A stretch of DNA of 64,000 nt from Linnemannia elongata (GCA_036320915.1 JAXBDG010000010.1:1860001-1924000), one strand, 5' to 3'. Numbered from the stretch's first letter, positions 11,983-24,700 are shown. Notes: generated by a model not told the origin, from the sequence alone. Numbers and translations are program-made.

Positions 11983-14900
11983 ATGGATCCAAAGCCCTAC
12001 CCACACCAGAGCGCCTTCCCACCAGACGCACAGCTCTCAGATAACCTCACCCTTCACCAGCGTCCTAGTGCCCAAGACCTGCCTGCTGCTGGCCCCGGCC
12101 TCCACTCACACTCCCACTCCCACTCACACAACCATAGCCAACACTACTACCCTTCCCCGACTCCTCCTGTCGCCAAGGACCCATCGTCCCTTCCTCCTTC
12201 CTCTTCGCCCTTCTACAATTCGCATCGTCAGCTACAGCAATCCTTCTGGCCGCCTCGTTCCCATCAACAACAGCAAGCACACCCTCACTATCCACAAGAG
12301 CATTCACAACACTTGGGCCACCATCAGTGGCATCGAGGTCAAGAGCATCAGGGCGGTCCCCATCCACTGGCACAGCATCATCACGATAGGCGAATGGAAA
12401 AGGACGATAGCATCAGTAGCAACGACAGGGGTAACAATACCGACTGCAACAGCAACGACGACAGCGATTATCCTACTTCATCTAAACGTCTTCCTGCGCC
12501 GTCTTCATCCTCAGCCATTGACGTCGATCCGCAGACTCGGCAATCAGGACAATCAGCAGATCCTCGTATCTCGTCTGTGTCTAGTCCAATGGATGCCGAT
12601 TCGTCGTCGACATCAATGCCGGTGGCTGGGTCTGGATCTGGTTCTGGACCTCCTCAGTTTTCCTCCTCCCGTGGCACAGTGTTTGATCGGGGTGGGTATG
12701 TAGATGAGACCATGCATGAGGACGATCGACGTTCATACCCTCCTTACCCTCCTCACCTTCCTCCCCACTCGCCCCATCCTCACCGACTCTCTCATTCTCA
12801 CTCTGCTCATCATACTCCACGTTACCCTTACTCCCCCGCCTCGCCTGCCTCCTTCGCCCACAGCGAGCGTGATCGAGACTTTGACACGGCCGCCACCTCC
12901 TCTTCTTCACCAAGGAGGCCAATTGAGACTACACGGCTCATGTCTAACCTGACCTACCAGCACCGCCAATTGCAACAACAGCAGGAGCAACAGTACCATC
13001 AGGCCTCGCTTGCCAGGCACCAGGACCAGGGACAGTCGCCTCCAATCTCTCCTCAAGAAGCCGAAGCATTCAGCAGCCGATCGACCCGATTTAGTCTTAG
13101 CTCCATCGATGGTAATAATCATCACATTCACCCTCCCCTCCCTCCTTCTTACAGCCATCGTCATCGCGAGAGCTCTCTTCCGTTGTCATCGGCAAAAGAG
13201 ACAGCGGAAATAGCAGATTCAATTGGAAATCGAGATCTGGACAGTCCACCCTTGGCCGATCGCCCACCTTTGTCGTCGACCTCGTCTTCGTCCTCAACGT
13301 CGCACGGGCGCATTTCTCCTTCCCATGCTGCAGTTGCATCGACATCATCATCTTCAATTACACAAACAACAGCAACAACAACAGGCCAATCTGCGCCAAG
13401 TGCATTTGCGACAACTTCTATATCAACAACAACGATAAACAACATCCCCCTTGATGACCCCTCTCCCTCTTCCCGACCACCCTATGCGCGGAGGGACTGG
13501 GACTATGACTTCGTCCCTCGGGCTTCCCTCCGCCCTCTCGACAACCCAAGAGACTTTCATCCCTATGTTCGTGCTCACCACTACCAGCACTTCCATGATG
13601 CCCAACGTAGACACTCTGCGCAACTACCACCTCACGCCTATCCCTACCCATATGGGTATCCCTATCTCCCTCATCGCCCTTACCCCTTGAACCGCTCCGG
13701 TTCGTTCGACGAGGGCTACCCGGAGTATCATTATCCCCGTACGCATTGGGACCCCTATGGAGCCCCACCACCCTCACACTACCCCCCTCACGTTCCTCCT
13801 CCTCCACCTTCCCACCATTCCGCCTATTATGACGCCCCTCCTCGTCCTCGACCACCTCCTCCCCCTCACGGCCCAGCGACATCATCTTTATCTCGTCCTA
13901 CTATCGACAACAACAGCAGCCACCGCACTGGACAGCATGGCGAAGGTGGGATGAGCAACTATGACAGCTATGCCGAGGACAGAGAAGAAGAGAGCAAAGG
14001 AGGAGAGCAAAGACGCAAAGGAGGAAATCAATCGTCGTCAAGATTCCACAATCTCCGCTTCAAGTTTGGGACAGACATGCCAAGTACGATCGATCTCAAA
14101 TCTGCGATTGAGAGCTGCGATATCTTGTGCCGATTTGCACTCCATTATGGGAACCAAATTAAGAACGGCAACAGCACGAGCCAAGAGACGATCGAGGGGT
14201 CCGCGCTGGGCCTTGATCCTATCGAGCGGGCCAACCTGCAGAAGATCCGGAGCATGAACACTACCATGCTAATTGGGATCCAGAAGGCGGAGAAGATGAA
14301 TGACCCATCGTCTTCGTCCTCTACTGCTGGTGGTGGTCCTTCGGGCGATATTTCTGAGGCGGATCGGATGATGATGGAGGAAGAGATTGAGTTAGATGAG
14401 CGTGAAGGGAGCCCCTTGAGGTTTGGACCCGGTCAACCTTGGAATGTCATGGTTCTTGAGTTGGCTCGCGCTGCAACATCGATTTTCCAGTTAGCGATTC
14501 GGATCAAGGCCTGGGTCAACATGACCCCCGAGGAGCGCGAGTTGGACGAAGAGATCAACATGATTCGAGGCAAGCGCTGTTTGCTCATGGACAGTACCCT
14601 CGCAGTCCCCACGGTGGACCAGAACGGTAACTTGCAGAAAGACTGGGCGGTTGTCCCTGCGGCGACGTCGACCTCCAAGAGTTTCTACCAGCGACAACGA
14701 GATTTGGAGCAGCAACGACAGACCCACACCGCTGCACAGCCCAAGCAAACAAAGAACGGCCAGCAGGCGCAGCCACAGTCGACAGCGGCCAAGCATGAGT
14801 TAGGGACTTCCTTGGAGGGCAATGGCATGATGATGGACCACGATGGAGCGCCAGAGACGAAACCTTTCAAAATCCCGAGACGGGACAGTAGTAATGGCGG

Positions 14901-16098
14901 CGTGAGCAGCACTGCTGCCGGTCGATTTGACTCCTTGAAAGGACCTAGCGGGCCATTCAGTCTTGTTGGTGGCGGTGGCGCAGGAAACTCGGGATCGGCG
15001 ATGGAATCTTCAATGTCGAGCTCGTTTACCAGCAACGCCAGTAGTGTCACGAGCAGTATGAATGATGGAATGAGCGCATATCGGTCAGCGGAAGGAACGA
15101 CCCGCAACTCTAAGAACAGCGATGTCCCGCACCAAAAGTACCGAAAGCGTGCCAAGCGATCCCAGGCGCCTGGTCGTTGCCAGTCGTGTCATTCCTCGGA
15201 TACTCCCGAGTGGCGGCGTGGGCCTGATGGTGCTCGCACCCTTTGTAACGCCTGTGGTCTTCGTAAGTGTCACCTTTTTTTTGTTTGTTTATTTTCATCT
15301 TGTTGTTTTTAATGCATTTGAAGCATAATGCTGACCAGTTTCTTTTTATTTTGGATGGATGTAGATTACGCAAAATTGTTGAGGCGTCAGAATGAACAGG
15401 CTCAGCGGCAGTCACCGTCTCGGATCTCGAGTGCCCTATCTTCGTCGACCGCCAGCACAACCACTCCCAACAGCAGCAACATTAACAGCACATCAGCAGC
15501 AAAGACCGCACCACCCACAACCCTAGCCCTCCCAGCCCCTACACCTGTGGTTACACCAACACCCACTGAGCCATCAATACCACCCACAGTACCAGCAGAG
15601 ACAGTCAGCGCAAGCAAGTCCACAAGTCGACCTACCGGCTTCCCCGTGATCTCGTTCCCCTTCAAGAGACTCCACGGCCAAGGACGCGTTAATGCGTCGT
15701 CTCCCTCGGTCACCTCGACTGCTACTGCAACAACTGCAACCTCGACCGCTACCGTCATGACAACTTCTGGTCCGAGTTCATTGTCGCTCTCTTCATATTC
15801 TTCTATCTCGTCGTCAGGACGCAGGACGTTGACAGATCATCAGGTGGTGCCATTGTACGATGGGCAGACCTCTGGTAACAAAGGCGGTGCTGGTGCTAGG
15901 GCTCCTATGGGTGGTCGTGGTGGGTCGGCCACGAACACGTCGCAGTACCAGTTGCTTCAACGCCAACAACAGCAGTACCAACAGATGGAGTACCATAAGC
16001 CGCACCCCAACCAGAGCCAGAACCAGAACCAGAACCAGCAAGCACACATGCAGGATGTGAGCATGGACGAAACTCCTCGTACCAATTCTGCGAATTAA
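11983..16098 (+). CDS. GATA-type zinc-finger transcription factor
   Basis: Nuclear DNA-binding regulator of 1337 residues in two exons (11983-15262 and 15365-16098). The intron 15263-15364 (GTAAGT...GATGTAG) splits the codon of the His in GLHYAKLLRRQ, at the C-terminal edge of the zinc finger. Residues 1-690 are disordered and rich in His, Pro, Ser and Gln. Residues about 700-890 form an alpha-helical, non-repetitive block (DLKSAIESCDILCRFALHYG). The finger begins at about residue 1066 with CQSC and ends with CNAC, separated by 18 residues that include TPEWRRGPDGARTL. This is the 18-residue-loop class seen in WC-1/WC-2-like and plant GATA factors, not the 17-residue AreA class. The tail is Ser/Thr/Gln-rich. 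The start is the first ATG after an in-frame TGA at 11941. No PAS or LOV domain is visible, so it is not a photoreceptor. The target genes are unknown. Confidence 0.93.
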
Positions 16099-16129
16099 GC
16101 CCTTTCCCCCCTTTCTCTCTCTTCCACTT

Positions 16130-16131
16130 TT

Positions 16132-16171
<40 letters not shown>
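16130..16171. repeat. Long poly-T tract
   Basis: A near-pure T run of about 40 bases lies just after the GATA stop codon, in the 3' untranslated region. Several similar T or A tracts occur in the non-coding parts of the window. Confidence 0.8.
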
Positions 16172-16323
16172 CATCCGCTCTCGCCTCTATCTTGTTTTCG
16201 TCCCACTTTTTGTCCTTTCTTTTCTTTCTTTTCTTTTCTATGTTTTTGTACTCTCTCTATCTCCATCTTTGTTGTACCATAATATTTGTCGTTTTTTTCC
16301 CCCCTTCTATCTCCAATACTCGT

Positions 16324-16329
16324 AATAAA
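16324..16329 (+). terminator. Polyadenylation signal of the GATA gene
   Basis: AATAAA lies about 225 nt downstream of the GATA stop codon, after the long T tract. Confidence 0.5.
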
Positions 16330-16880
16330 ATAATACCCAAAACCCTTCCCCTATTGTTATTATCAAACAAAACACGCATTGCCAGCTTTTTTTTTTTTTT
16401 TTTTTTTTTTTGGGAATGTTATGGGTTTGCGTGCTTGGAAACAAGCGTTTTATAAATGTTTTTGGTGAGTGGTTTGGTGGGTGTTATGGATACAAGTTTA
16501 AGTACAGATTGTGTTCAAACAAGGAAAAAAAAAGGAGGCAAGGTAGAAGAGAAAACGAGAGGACGAAAAAAAAAAAAAAAGGATAGAAAGAAAAGAGAGA
16601 AAGGAGAAAAAAATACGGAATGTTGAATAGGAAAGGTTAATTTTTTTTTGGTATAATTTGGGGTATTTACAAAGTGGGGCATTGAAAGAGAGACAGGAAA
16701 AGAGTCAAGACGGAGAAAGGAAACGATGAGCGATAACGACAACATGAAAGTAAGCAACGATAATGGAACAAAAATAGAAGAAAAGATTAAGAAAAAGAAA
16801 GAAAAAAAACCAACGGCCCTGATCAACAGAGCATCGCGACAGAAAAAAGAGGGCAATTGAGCGGAAAACGGAAACCAGGA

Positions 16881-18445
16881 TCAGAACTGCTCCATGAGAG
16901 AGCGTCGCTGGATTTCAGCCTGATGCTCGAACGCAATAAGCGCCGAGTAATCCTTGACGGTTGCATGGCACTCCAAGGCGTTCACCAGGTCATCCATCTC
17001 CTGTTCCTGCTCGCGTGGCTTCCACTGCTGCTCCTGTGAGAACTGCTGAGCGGAAAGGTGCTGGTAGTTCTGTGGAGGGATAGCTCCAGCCTGTATGGTA
17101 GCACCTTCATGCTGATTATGACCACGCTCAAGCCATTGAGCCTTCTCCTCAGAACTGAGAGACTCCCAATGAATCATCTTTGCAATAAAAAGATCGTCGA
17201 ACCGCTGGGTTTGTGAAGCCAGTTCCTGGAACGCCTCCCGCTTGAGCTTCACCAACTCATCCTTTTGCTGCTGTTGGGGTTGCTGAGGATATGCGATTTC
17301 GGGAGAGTAATCCAGACCGGTGGGTGGCGTGGACAGGGTAGACGATGTTGAGCAGGCCGACGAGCTGAGCGAAGGAATCTGCTGCGAGGAAGAAGCCGAC
17401 TCAAATCCAGATTCAGATCCGAAGACGAATGTTGCTGTAGACGCAGTGGATGTCGACCCAGACCCGGTTCCAAACCCAAATCCCTCGTGACCAAATAATT
17501 GACTTTGTCCTCCTACTGCAGTTGTTAAGTTGCCCGGTCTTGTCACTGCTGCCGCGAAAGTTGTTGGGGAGGATCCAGTATATCGGCCATTGTTACAGAC
17601 GTATCCGGATCTGCCGACCCCATCAATGTCAATTTCAACATCCTCGGTCTCATCCTCATCTTCCTCTTCTTCCTCTTCTTCCTCCATAGCAGCGACGACT
17701 GTTGTTGCTGATGAAGGCTGAACGCAAAGATGACTGATACTACTGCGAGAGATAGCGACGTTACGAGGCGTCGATTTGCAGATCGATCCAGATCCGGTCT
17801 TGGTGTGCCGTAATGCAGCAGTATCAGCGGTACGAGAAGAGTGGGAGAAGAGATAAGGGCGTATCCTGAAGTCGTAGTGATTGTGGTGTGTTGCCGTTGA
17901 CAGGGTGATCGTTGCCTTTGGCCTCGTGGAGACAGAGTTTGACTAGGAGTACAAGATGAATAGGGGAAGACGTGAGTGAGAGATGAAGAGACGTGGGGCG
18001 GGAAATGGGTTAGGATAGGATACAAAAAAACAACGTGTGAACCCTTTTTTTTCTCGTACTCTCTAAAAGTCGTTGAGAGAGCACAGAAAAACAAACAAAA
18101 CACTGTGCCCCTTGTCTCTTTCATTCCAGCTCACTCTCTCTCCTTTATGTTGTCAATAGTCATTCACACTTCCTCCTCTCCCTGTTGTTGCAACTGTTAA
18201 TTCTCAAAGTACTGGTTGGTTGTCCGGGGTTGTACCTTTTGGAGAGTCAGTCTGTCGTTAGGGCTGACGACGAGATGGGAACCAAAGAAGTTTGCAAGGC
18301 TGGTTTTTTCGACTGCTGAAGAGCGAGCGATACGTTCTTTGAGACGCATGTAGTGTGCAGGAATAGAGCCATCTCTCCGTTGAGTGCGGTTGAGAAGGTT
18401 GTGTTTCCGGCCATGACTCCTTGCGGTGATTCCGTGAACGCCCAT
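16881..18445 (-). CDS. Unknown protein with acidic run and helical C-terminus
   Basis: Not recognised. Exon 1 is 18236-18445 (ATG at 18445, MGVHGITARSHGRKHNLLNR, basic). Exon 2 is 16881-17942 (begins SNSVSTRPKATITLS and ends SLMEQF). The intron 17943-18235 runs from GTACAA to CTCCTAG and keeps phase 0, but its donor is weak. The joined product is about 423 residues. Exon 2 stays open upstream of the internal ATG at 17687, so the protein is longer than a start there would suggest. The order is a basic N-terminus, a Ser/Thr-rich stretch, a run of Glu/Asp after about residue 155, a Gly/Ser/Phe linker, and a C-terminal charged helical part (FDDLFIAKMIHWESLSSEEK). A nuclear or adaptor role is only a guess from composition. 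Confidence 0.7.
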
Positions 18446-19613
18446 AGCTGTTACTTTGTTGATGGAGATTTTGATGGTTGGGCGTGGCGTCAGAGAACGT
18501 GAGGTTGCGATTGAATAATCAGGTAAAGAAGGTGAGCGAGAAGAAAAGAGAAGGAGAGCGAGAGACCGAGAGCGAAAGAGAGAGGCAGAAAGAGAGGGGA
18601 GAGAGAGAGAGAGAGAAAGAGAGAAAGAAAGAGAGAAAGAATGGGAAGGAGGGAGAGAAGACGCTGGAGTGATGAGTCAAGCAAGGAATGGGAGCTGCGT
18701 GAGAAGAAAGAAGGGGAGAGAGGAAGAAAAGAAGAGAGAGGCAAGAAATGCGAGTCAACGAAGAAAGATAAAAATACTCCTGCGGCAAAACAGAGTGACT
18801 TGGTGCAGAAGAGCAGGAAAAGAGAGATGGCTGGTTGGCCTATGGCATCCGCCCAATTAGACCACCTGCGGGGGATACAAGAAGAAAGAACAAAACGATA
18901 AACACAAGTAGCATCCTATGAATCGCAGACTCTTGCACCTTTTCTCATCGACACAACAAGCAAAAAGAAAAGTTAACCCCTTAGTGCCGAACTATGTAAC
19001 CCATTGGAAGTTAAGGGTAAATGGAGGATCATGCATGCAGGCCACCATCATACAAAACACATAAACGCGCACCCAACTAACTAACTCTATCAGCCTTACT
19101 CTCGTCATCATCCCAATATGAAATCACAACGGACATGGAAGTTCAACAGGGTCCTCCTTCCCTATGACCACATCTTTTACAATTGCGTCCATTGCAATTC
19201 CTTGTTGCCTTCAATTGGCCCCCTGGTTTGCTGTCCAAGACATTACTTTGTTCTGCATAATTTCTTGATTCTTTCTCCTTTCCCAAGGCTTGCTTTCTTG
19301 GCCAATTCTTACTTCAAACCTGTCGATCCCTTGAATCATACCGCGTCAGATCGCCCTATTCTGTCAAATATGCTGGATCATACCATCCAAAGGTATAAAT
19401 CACGTTCGAGTCTGGCTCTATCAAGCAAGTACTTGATCCATGAGCATGAAAATGTGTTAGGTCGTGAACATTCAAAAAATGAACTAATGTTTTTACTTTT
19501 CTATGCAAAATAATGTGAAAAATAACGGACGTCTCCTCTAACTGGAAAAAAAACAAAGACCTCCTCCTCCTCCCGAACCTCCTTCCTGCTCCTGAAACAA
19601 ACGACTAGCTGGT
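18446..19613. other. Intergenic, GA-rich on the plus strand
   Basis: The first part (18530-18760) is purine-rich on the plus strand, which is pyrimidine-rich on the minus strand, and is probably the 5' leader of the minus-strand gene starting at 18445. The rest is 3' flank of the mS38 gene. A 131-codon ATG frame at 19118-19513 has no recognisable features and is not accepted. Confidence 0.5.
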
Positions 19614-20570
19614 TTACTTGCCGAGCTTCTTGCGCAAGGCTCTGGTTCTCTTACGGAGCTTCTTGTACTTATGCTTTCTCATCTTGATCCTCCTCTTGCG
19701 CAACACACTGGTCATATGCATGACATTGGTATCGTCCAACTCGTCCATGATGCTCTGAATAGGTGTCGTTGGTGCCTGTCCGTCAATGGTCGACATGATC
19801 ATCGCCTTGTTCTCGATCTGGCGGAAAAAGTCCTGAACAATTTTTTCCGAGTCCATATGGTTGTAGGCTGAGGGTGTTGATGGAGGGTTGTAAGGGCGGA
19901 GAGTCGAGAAGTAGTTCGTCATATCCTCAACCGCATCTACTTTGGAGGAGACAGCCAAAACTCTAGTAGGTTAACAACGCTGAAAGAAAGCAAGCAATCG
20001 AAAGTAAAACAAGCATGCAATTGATAGTAGACAACTGGAAGTAAGCAGTTGATCGCAATTGAAAGGGCAGTAGAAGGGGCAAACAAAAGGGCGAGTAGAG
20101 GATCAATTGGTCCCGGAATGCTGGACCAATTGCTCAGATAATTCTGGGTTCCTTACACACAACCTCCAAAAAAGTTGATCAGATCAGATTCCGAAAAACA
20201 AGAAAGAAACCATCACAAAAACTGATCCCTGCGAGGACTTGCCTTCGTGTCCCTGTTGTGCAACGGCAGCCTCCACAGACTTGTTAGTGAGTCCGAGCAA
20301 AGGGCGGTGCAGAGCAAAGAAGGAGCCGTGAGCAAGATCGATCCTGTCCATGGACGAGGCCTGAATGGGTCTCTCTCCTGACGTGACCAGCGAAGCAAAG
20401 TCCAGAGGCATCATGTCCGAGGAAGAAGAAGGGGAAGATGAAGACTGGTGGCGACGGGTGACCATGGCGATGGTTGAGGAAGCAGCAGGGCTGAGGGCCT
20501 TGGCCCTTGTGGAGGAAGCCATGACGCCGGAAGCAGATCTCCTCCAGACGCTGTTGAGGGTGGCGAGCAT
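19614..20570 (-). CDS. COX24: Mitochondrial small ribosomal subunit protein mS38 (Cox24/AURKAIP1 family)
   Basis: Structural protein of the mitochondrial ribosome small subunit. The family hallmark is a short, very basic C-terminal helix, seen here in the last 33 residues (MTSVLRKRRIKMRKHKYKKL and onward to KKLGK). The start at 20570 gives an Arg/Ser/Ala-rich N-terminus without acidic residues (MLATLNSVWRRSASG), as expected of a mitochondrial presequence. Two exons are needed. Exon 2 ends at 19614, its acceptor is CTACTAG at 19963-19966, and it starts with the third base of a codon. Exon 1 stays open to 20184. The donor is unclear: GTCCTC at 20238 keeps phase and gives about 226 residues, and a model with a tiny extra exon also keeps phase. 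The gene is divergent from the kinase gene at 21999. Confidence 0.85.
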
Positions 20571-21998
20571 TCTTGGTTGTTTGGTCGTGTTCCTGATCAG
20601 AGTGGTGAGGGGAGTGAAGGTGATCCGAGGTTGATGCACCACCGAAACGGATTAAAAAAGAAGACAAGGAAAAAAGAAAAGCTTGAACTCCCGGAAGGAA
20701 CAAAAAGAAAGTCAAAGGCCTTGGGGGTGACGGAGGAAAGGGACACAGGGACCGTGGACAATTGAAAGGCGACTGTAAACAGAGCAGGGGATCTGCTAGG
20801 ATCAGAGCATGGAAGTAACGCATCTTTTCTTTTGTGTAGAATATGCCTGGAAGTAGTGGACAAGTCACGTCACCTTGTCGGATGTATCACATGATGAGAT
20901 TGCTCTTGTGCCACTGCAACAGCGACGAGCAAACAAACCCGCTTGAAAGGAGCCGCGGAGTGGACTGGTCATTCAAGCAAGCAAACAAGAAAGAGTAGTG
21001 TGTGCCCGTGCAAATTGCATGCAACAGAAATTGGACGGCGAGCGTGCAACTGCAACTCAAGAAGAAAAAGAATCAACCTTCACCTTTTTGTGTGCCTTTC
21101 ATCCCCACCAACAAAATACCAGTAATATCGAACAAAGGTCATCCTCCTCCTTCTCACTCCACTTCCCTTGTTCTTTTCTACGTAACAGCCAGAAAAAGCG
21201 CAGCTTCCATCCATACGACCCTCATCCGACAAACACTCAACAAACAGGCAAGTGCAGGTAGCCTATTTACGTTTTTGAAGGAAAAAAAGAAAGTAAAAAG
21301 AGCGGCTGACCAGTTAGAAGCCAGGCTCACTCTGGCTGTATTCAACCTGAAAAGTTGATGCATCCATGGCCCAAGAAAACACCATCTGGCTCCTCACAAT
21401 CAACAACAGACCACCTGTGGTTGTGGTCATAGCAGTCTGACCTATGGTTGATGCATCTTGTCTGGTACTTCATCGCATCGCTAACTTGTCCCTCTCTTTC
21501 ACTTTGATTTTTCATGGGGGGGTATGTGTATGAAAATAAAAAAATAACACTACAGGCTGCTCTTCCCTGCCATTGGTCAGATTCGCCCATATCACATTCG
21601 ACTGCTCTCACTCCCAGCCAAATCACTTCAAGCAAGTCAAGTCGGTCACTCACTGTCGTACCGCACACTCTCGCAGTGGAAAACACCCATACAAGTGCAT
21701 ACCTACTCGCCATCACAACCCAGCCAGAAAGGTGCAACAGCCATCCTCATCCTCATCTTCGCCTCTCGTCTACTTCCGACTTCGCTCCTTTTCTTGTTGA
21801 AAAAAAGCAACAACACCACCGCCAACTGAAGTCTCAAAGCGAGCTGTCTACTGTCGCCCTTATTTTAACTTGTTGATAGCCCATACCAGTGGTCGTACAC
21901 CTCCGCCCTCCCTCCTTCTCCCAAGCGCACTTCGCTCCCCCTCTGCAGCAGTGCACACACTCACCTCCACGCTGCTTTCGGTCGTGCCTCCGTATACA
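20571..21998. promoter_or_regulatory. Divergent promoter region (mS38 / LAMMER kinase)
   Basis: About 1.4 kb between two head-to-head genes. The plus-strand part just before the kinase ATG is C/T-rich and leader-like. No clear TATA box or other gene is seen. Whether the two genes share control cannot be told from the sequence. Confidence 0.5.
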
Positions 21999-24700
21999 AT
22001 GACAAACTCAACAATCGCCGTGGGAAGAAGGCCGACAGACTGGAACGACTTTTACAAAAACGGCCTGCCCAAGGAGATCATTGTCATCGACGACGACACC
22101 CCTCCTCCGCCCTCTCTCTCGTCCTCGTCTACGTCTACCTCGTCCTCGGCTTCAGCGCATCATCCAGCAGCCAATGGATCCTCACAGCGCTATCATGTCA
22201 TCCAGCCCCAGATGCATCCTGCTTATGTCCACTCAGCCATGCCTACATCTCAGGCCGGCGCAGGATCAATACAGGCAACCACCGCCCGAGTGACAAGGAG
22301 AACCAACAAGAGACAACCTTCGAGTGATCTGATCTCCTCTGGAAGCAACGGCGGACAGTCCAACATCTCCAATATACATTACGCATACCCGGACCAATAT
22401 TCAAACGGACAACAACAGCGCAACTATCCGCACTCAGGACCCATGTATGCCAACCACAATCAGCCAACGCAACAATCGTCACATGCTGGACCATCCGTCA
22501 ACGCTGCCGCTATCCCACCAGCTAAGAAAAAGAGGCGGTCGAACGCGGAGATCAAGCAAGCGCAACAACAGCAGGGTGGCCAGGAAAACCATCCCGTCTA
22601 CTATCTCCCAGCACCTGCCAACCTCGCCAACCCACCGTCAACCAGTCGTGATGTAAGTCAGCAGTCCACGGTCAATTGTGCAATGGAACGAACGACAGCG
22701 CTTTACAGGAGCAATTGAACTTTTTTCCAGGGATGTCTGGTATTAACACTATCAGCAATTATTGTTATGACGTGGATAGGCCCCCATCAACGTACCCCCT
22801 TGGGACGACAAGGAAGGTCACTATATTGTTACCCCGGACGATGATTTCACATCACGATGTAAGGCGACCAGGATGTCATATTATGCGCCAGGAAAAACGC
22901 TCTCTCTCGCTTCACTGGATGATTCAGCAAGGATCAAAGCGACTTTGTCGGCTGACATCCTCTATTTATTTCAATTTCCCAATAGACAAAATTATTCGGC
23001 TACTGGGACAGGGCACATTTGGAAAGGTTGTGCAGTGCTTAGACCGGGAGAGCGGGAGGTATTGTGCCATCAAGATCATCCGGGCTGTTCAAAAGTACCG
23101 CGATGCAAGCAAGATCGAGGCTCGCGTCCTGACCACCCTCAAAAAGAACGACCCACGGAACTCCTAGTAAGTCGTTTTATTCGCCTTTCATGTTGGCGTT
23201 ACCATGACTAAATTAGAAAATTATGGCATACTCAAGCATCAATTGCTGTCTTCAATTAATAGCAAATGCCTCCACTTGAACGACTGTTTCGACTACCGGA
23301 ATCACGTCTGCATGGTGTTTGATCTGTTGGGACAATCGATATACGACTGGCTCAAGGACAACTCGTTCTGCCCATTTCCGCCCAACCAAGTCCAGTATTT
23401 TGCCCGACAGCTCCTTACAAGTGTCGCATGTATGGCCCTTGGTCACAGTTTTTGTCGTTAGGGAGAGAATGCCAGTATCGGGAAAAGTAGATATACAGTT
23501 CCTAACCCCGTTTGTAAAATTCCTCTTATGTACTAGTCTTGCATCGGTTGAGGCTGATTCACACGGATTTGAAGCCGGAGAACATCTTACTGGCGAACGG
23601 TGCATATCGTCAAGTGCCATACAAGGTAACTACAATAATCCAAATGGACAGCTGGAATCTCTCCCGTTCAATTATTTTGCTAGACTACTAACTCACTATC
23701 GTTCGCGTCCATGAAATACCACTAGAAAACACCCACAAAGATGCGGAGGATATTGATGGACCCAGAGATTCGGCTGATTGACTTTGGCAGCGCAACCTTC
23801 CAGGATGAACACCACTCTACAGTTGTCAGTACACGCCACTACCGGGCACCCGAGATCATTCTGGGTAAGAATCGATGGATACCTTTGACGGAAAAACAGT
23901 CTGGAATTTCATCCGCGTCTTCAAACTCGTTACGGAACTCAGCAATGGCACCTAATAACTGGAAAATTGTTACCCTTTCGTGTTTCTGTGATATATTAGG
24001 TCTTGGATGGTCATACCCATGCGATATCTGGTCGATTGGATGTATCCTTGTCGAATTCTTGACAGGAGAGGCGCTTTTCCAGACGCACGACAACTTGGAG
24101 CATTTGGCCATGATGCAGGCCGTCCTTGGACCCATCCCCGACAAACTCATCCGCGCCACACAGTATGTGTCTAGGCCTGTCTTTCATTTGTGATACTTCC
24201 AATATCACCTTTTCAGGTGTCAGGGAGGAGAGTGATATGTTTACTGATACTAACATGGTATTTGTACATGTTCGTGATTATAGTAAATCGGCACAAAAGT
24301 TCTTTCTGCACGGACGGCTGGATTACCCTAATGACGAGACGAAACGCAACAGCCGGAAATATGTCAAAGCACTGAAGCCTCTCAAGGTATGTTTATTTTG
24401 TCTGCCTCCAACAAGGACTTTTCTGCCCACACGCCATGTCCGGTAGTCCAATACTCACCATTTTTGTCCTTTCCTTCTAATATACAATAGGACTATGTGG
24501 TACCAGCAGGAAACAGAGTGGAGAATCTTCAGTTCGCTGCAGAGTTGAAGGACCTTCTGAGTCTGCTGTTGACATACGACCCTGAGAAACGGATCACGGC
24601 TGCTCAGGCGTTGAAGCATCCTTATTTCAGCTACATTGTGGACGAAAACGGACAGATCACGGGCAAAAAGACGACCGAACCCTACCATCCTCCCCGATAA
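21999..24700 (+). CDS. KNS1: LAMMER (CLK/Kns1/Lkh1) dual-specificity protein kinase
   Basis: Phosphorylates SR-type splicing factors and other nuclear targets in characterised relatives. Nine exons: 21999-22652, 22780-22858, 22986-23166, 23263-23429, 23537-23625, 23726-23864, 24000-24162, 24284-24386, 24491-24700. All junctions are GT-AG and phase-consistent, giving 594 residues. Residues 1-240 are disordered (Ser/Gln-rich, with the basic patch AKKKRR as a possible nuclear signal) after the N-terminal [19 protein letters not shown]. The kinase domain spans about 245-575. It has the Gly loop GQGTFGKV (252-259), Lys274 in CAIKII, the catalytic HTDLKPEN with Asp371, DFG at 409-411, the activation segment [16 protein letters not shown], and the family signature EHLAMM at 470-475. 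All catalytic residues are present. The start is the first ATG of an uninterrupted exon frame. Confidence 0.95.

Larger units (their letters stand above)
16099..16880. other. Intergenic region between convergent genes
   Basis: 3' flanks of the GATA gene (plus) and the unknown gene ending at 16881 (minus). The region contains a T tract of about 40 at 16130-16171, a second T tract near 16388-16411 and an AATAAA at 16324-16329. No gene is seen. Confidence 0.6.

Noticed and set aside
12065..14678. Several antisense frames within the GATA gene
   Set aside because: Shadows of the His/Ser/Gln/Pro-rich coding strand.
19118..19513. 131-codon ATG frame on the plus strand
   Set aside because: No domain, signal or codon pattern; it lies in the 3' flank of the mS38 gene.
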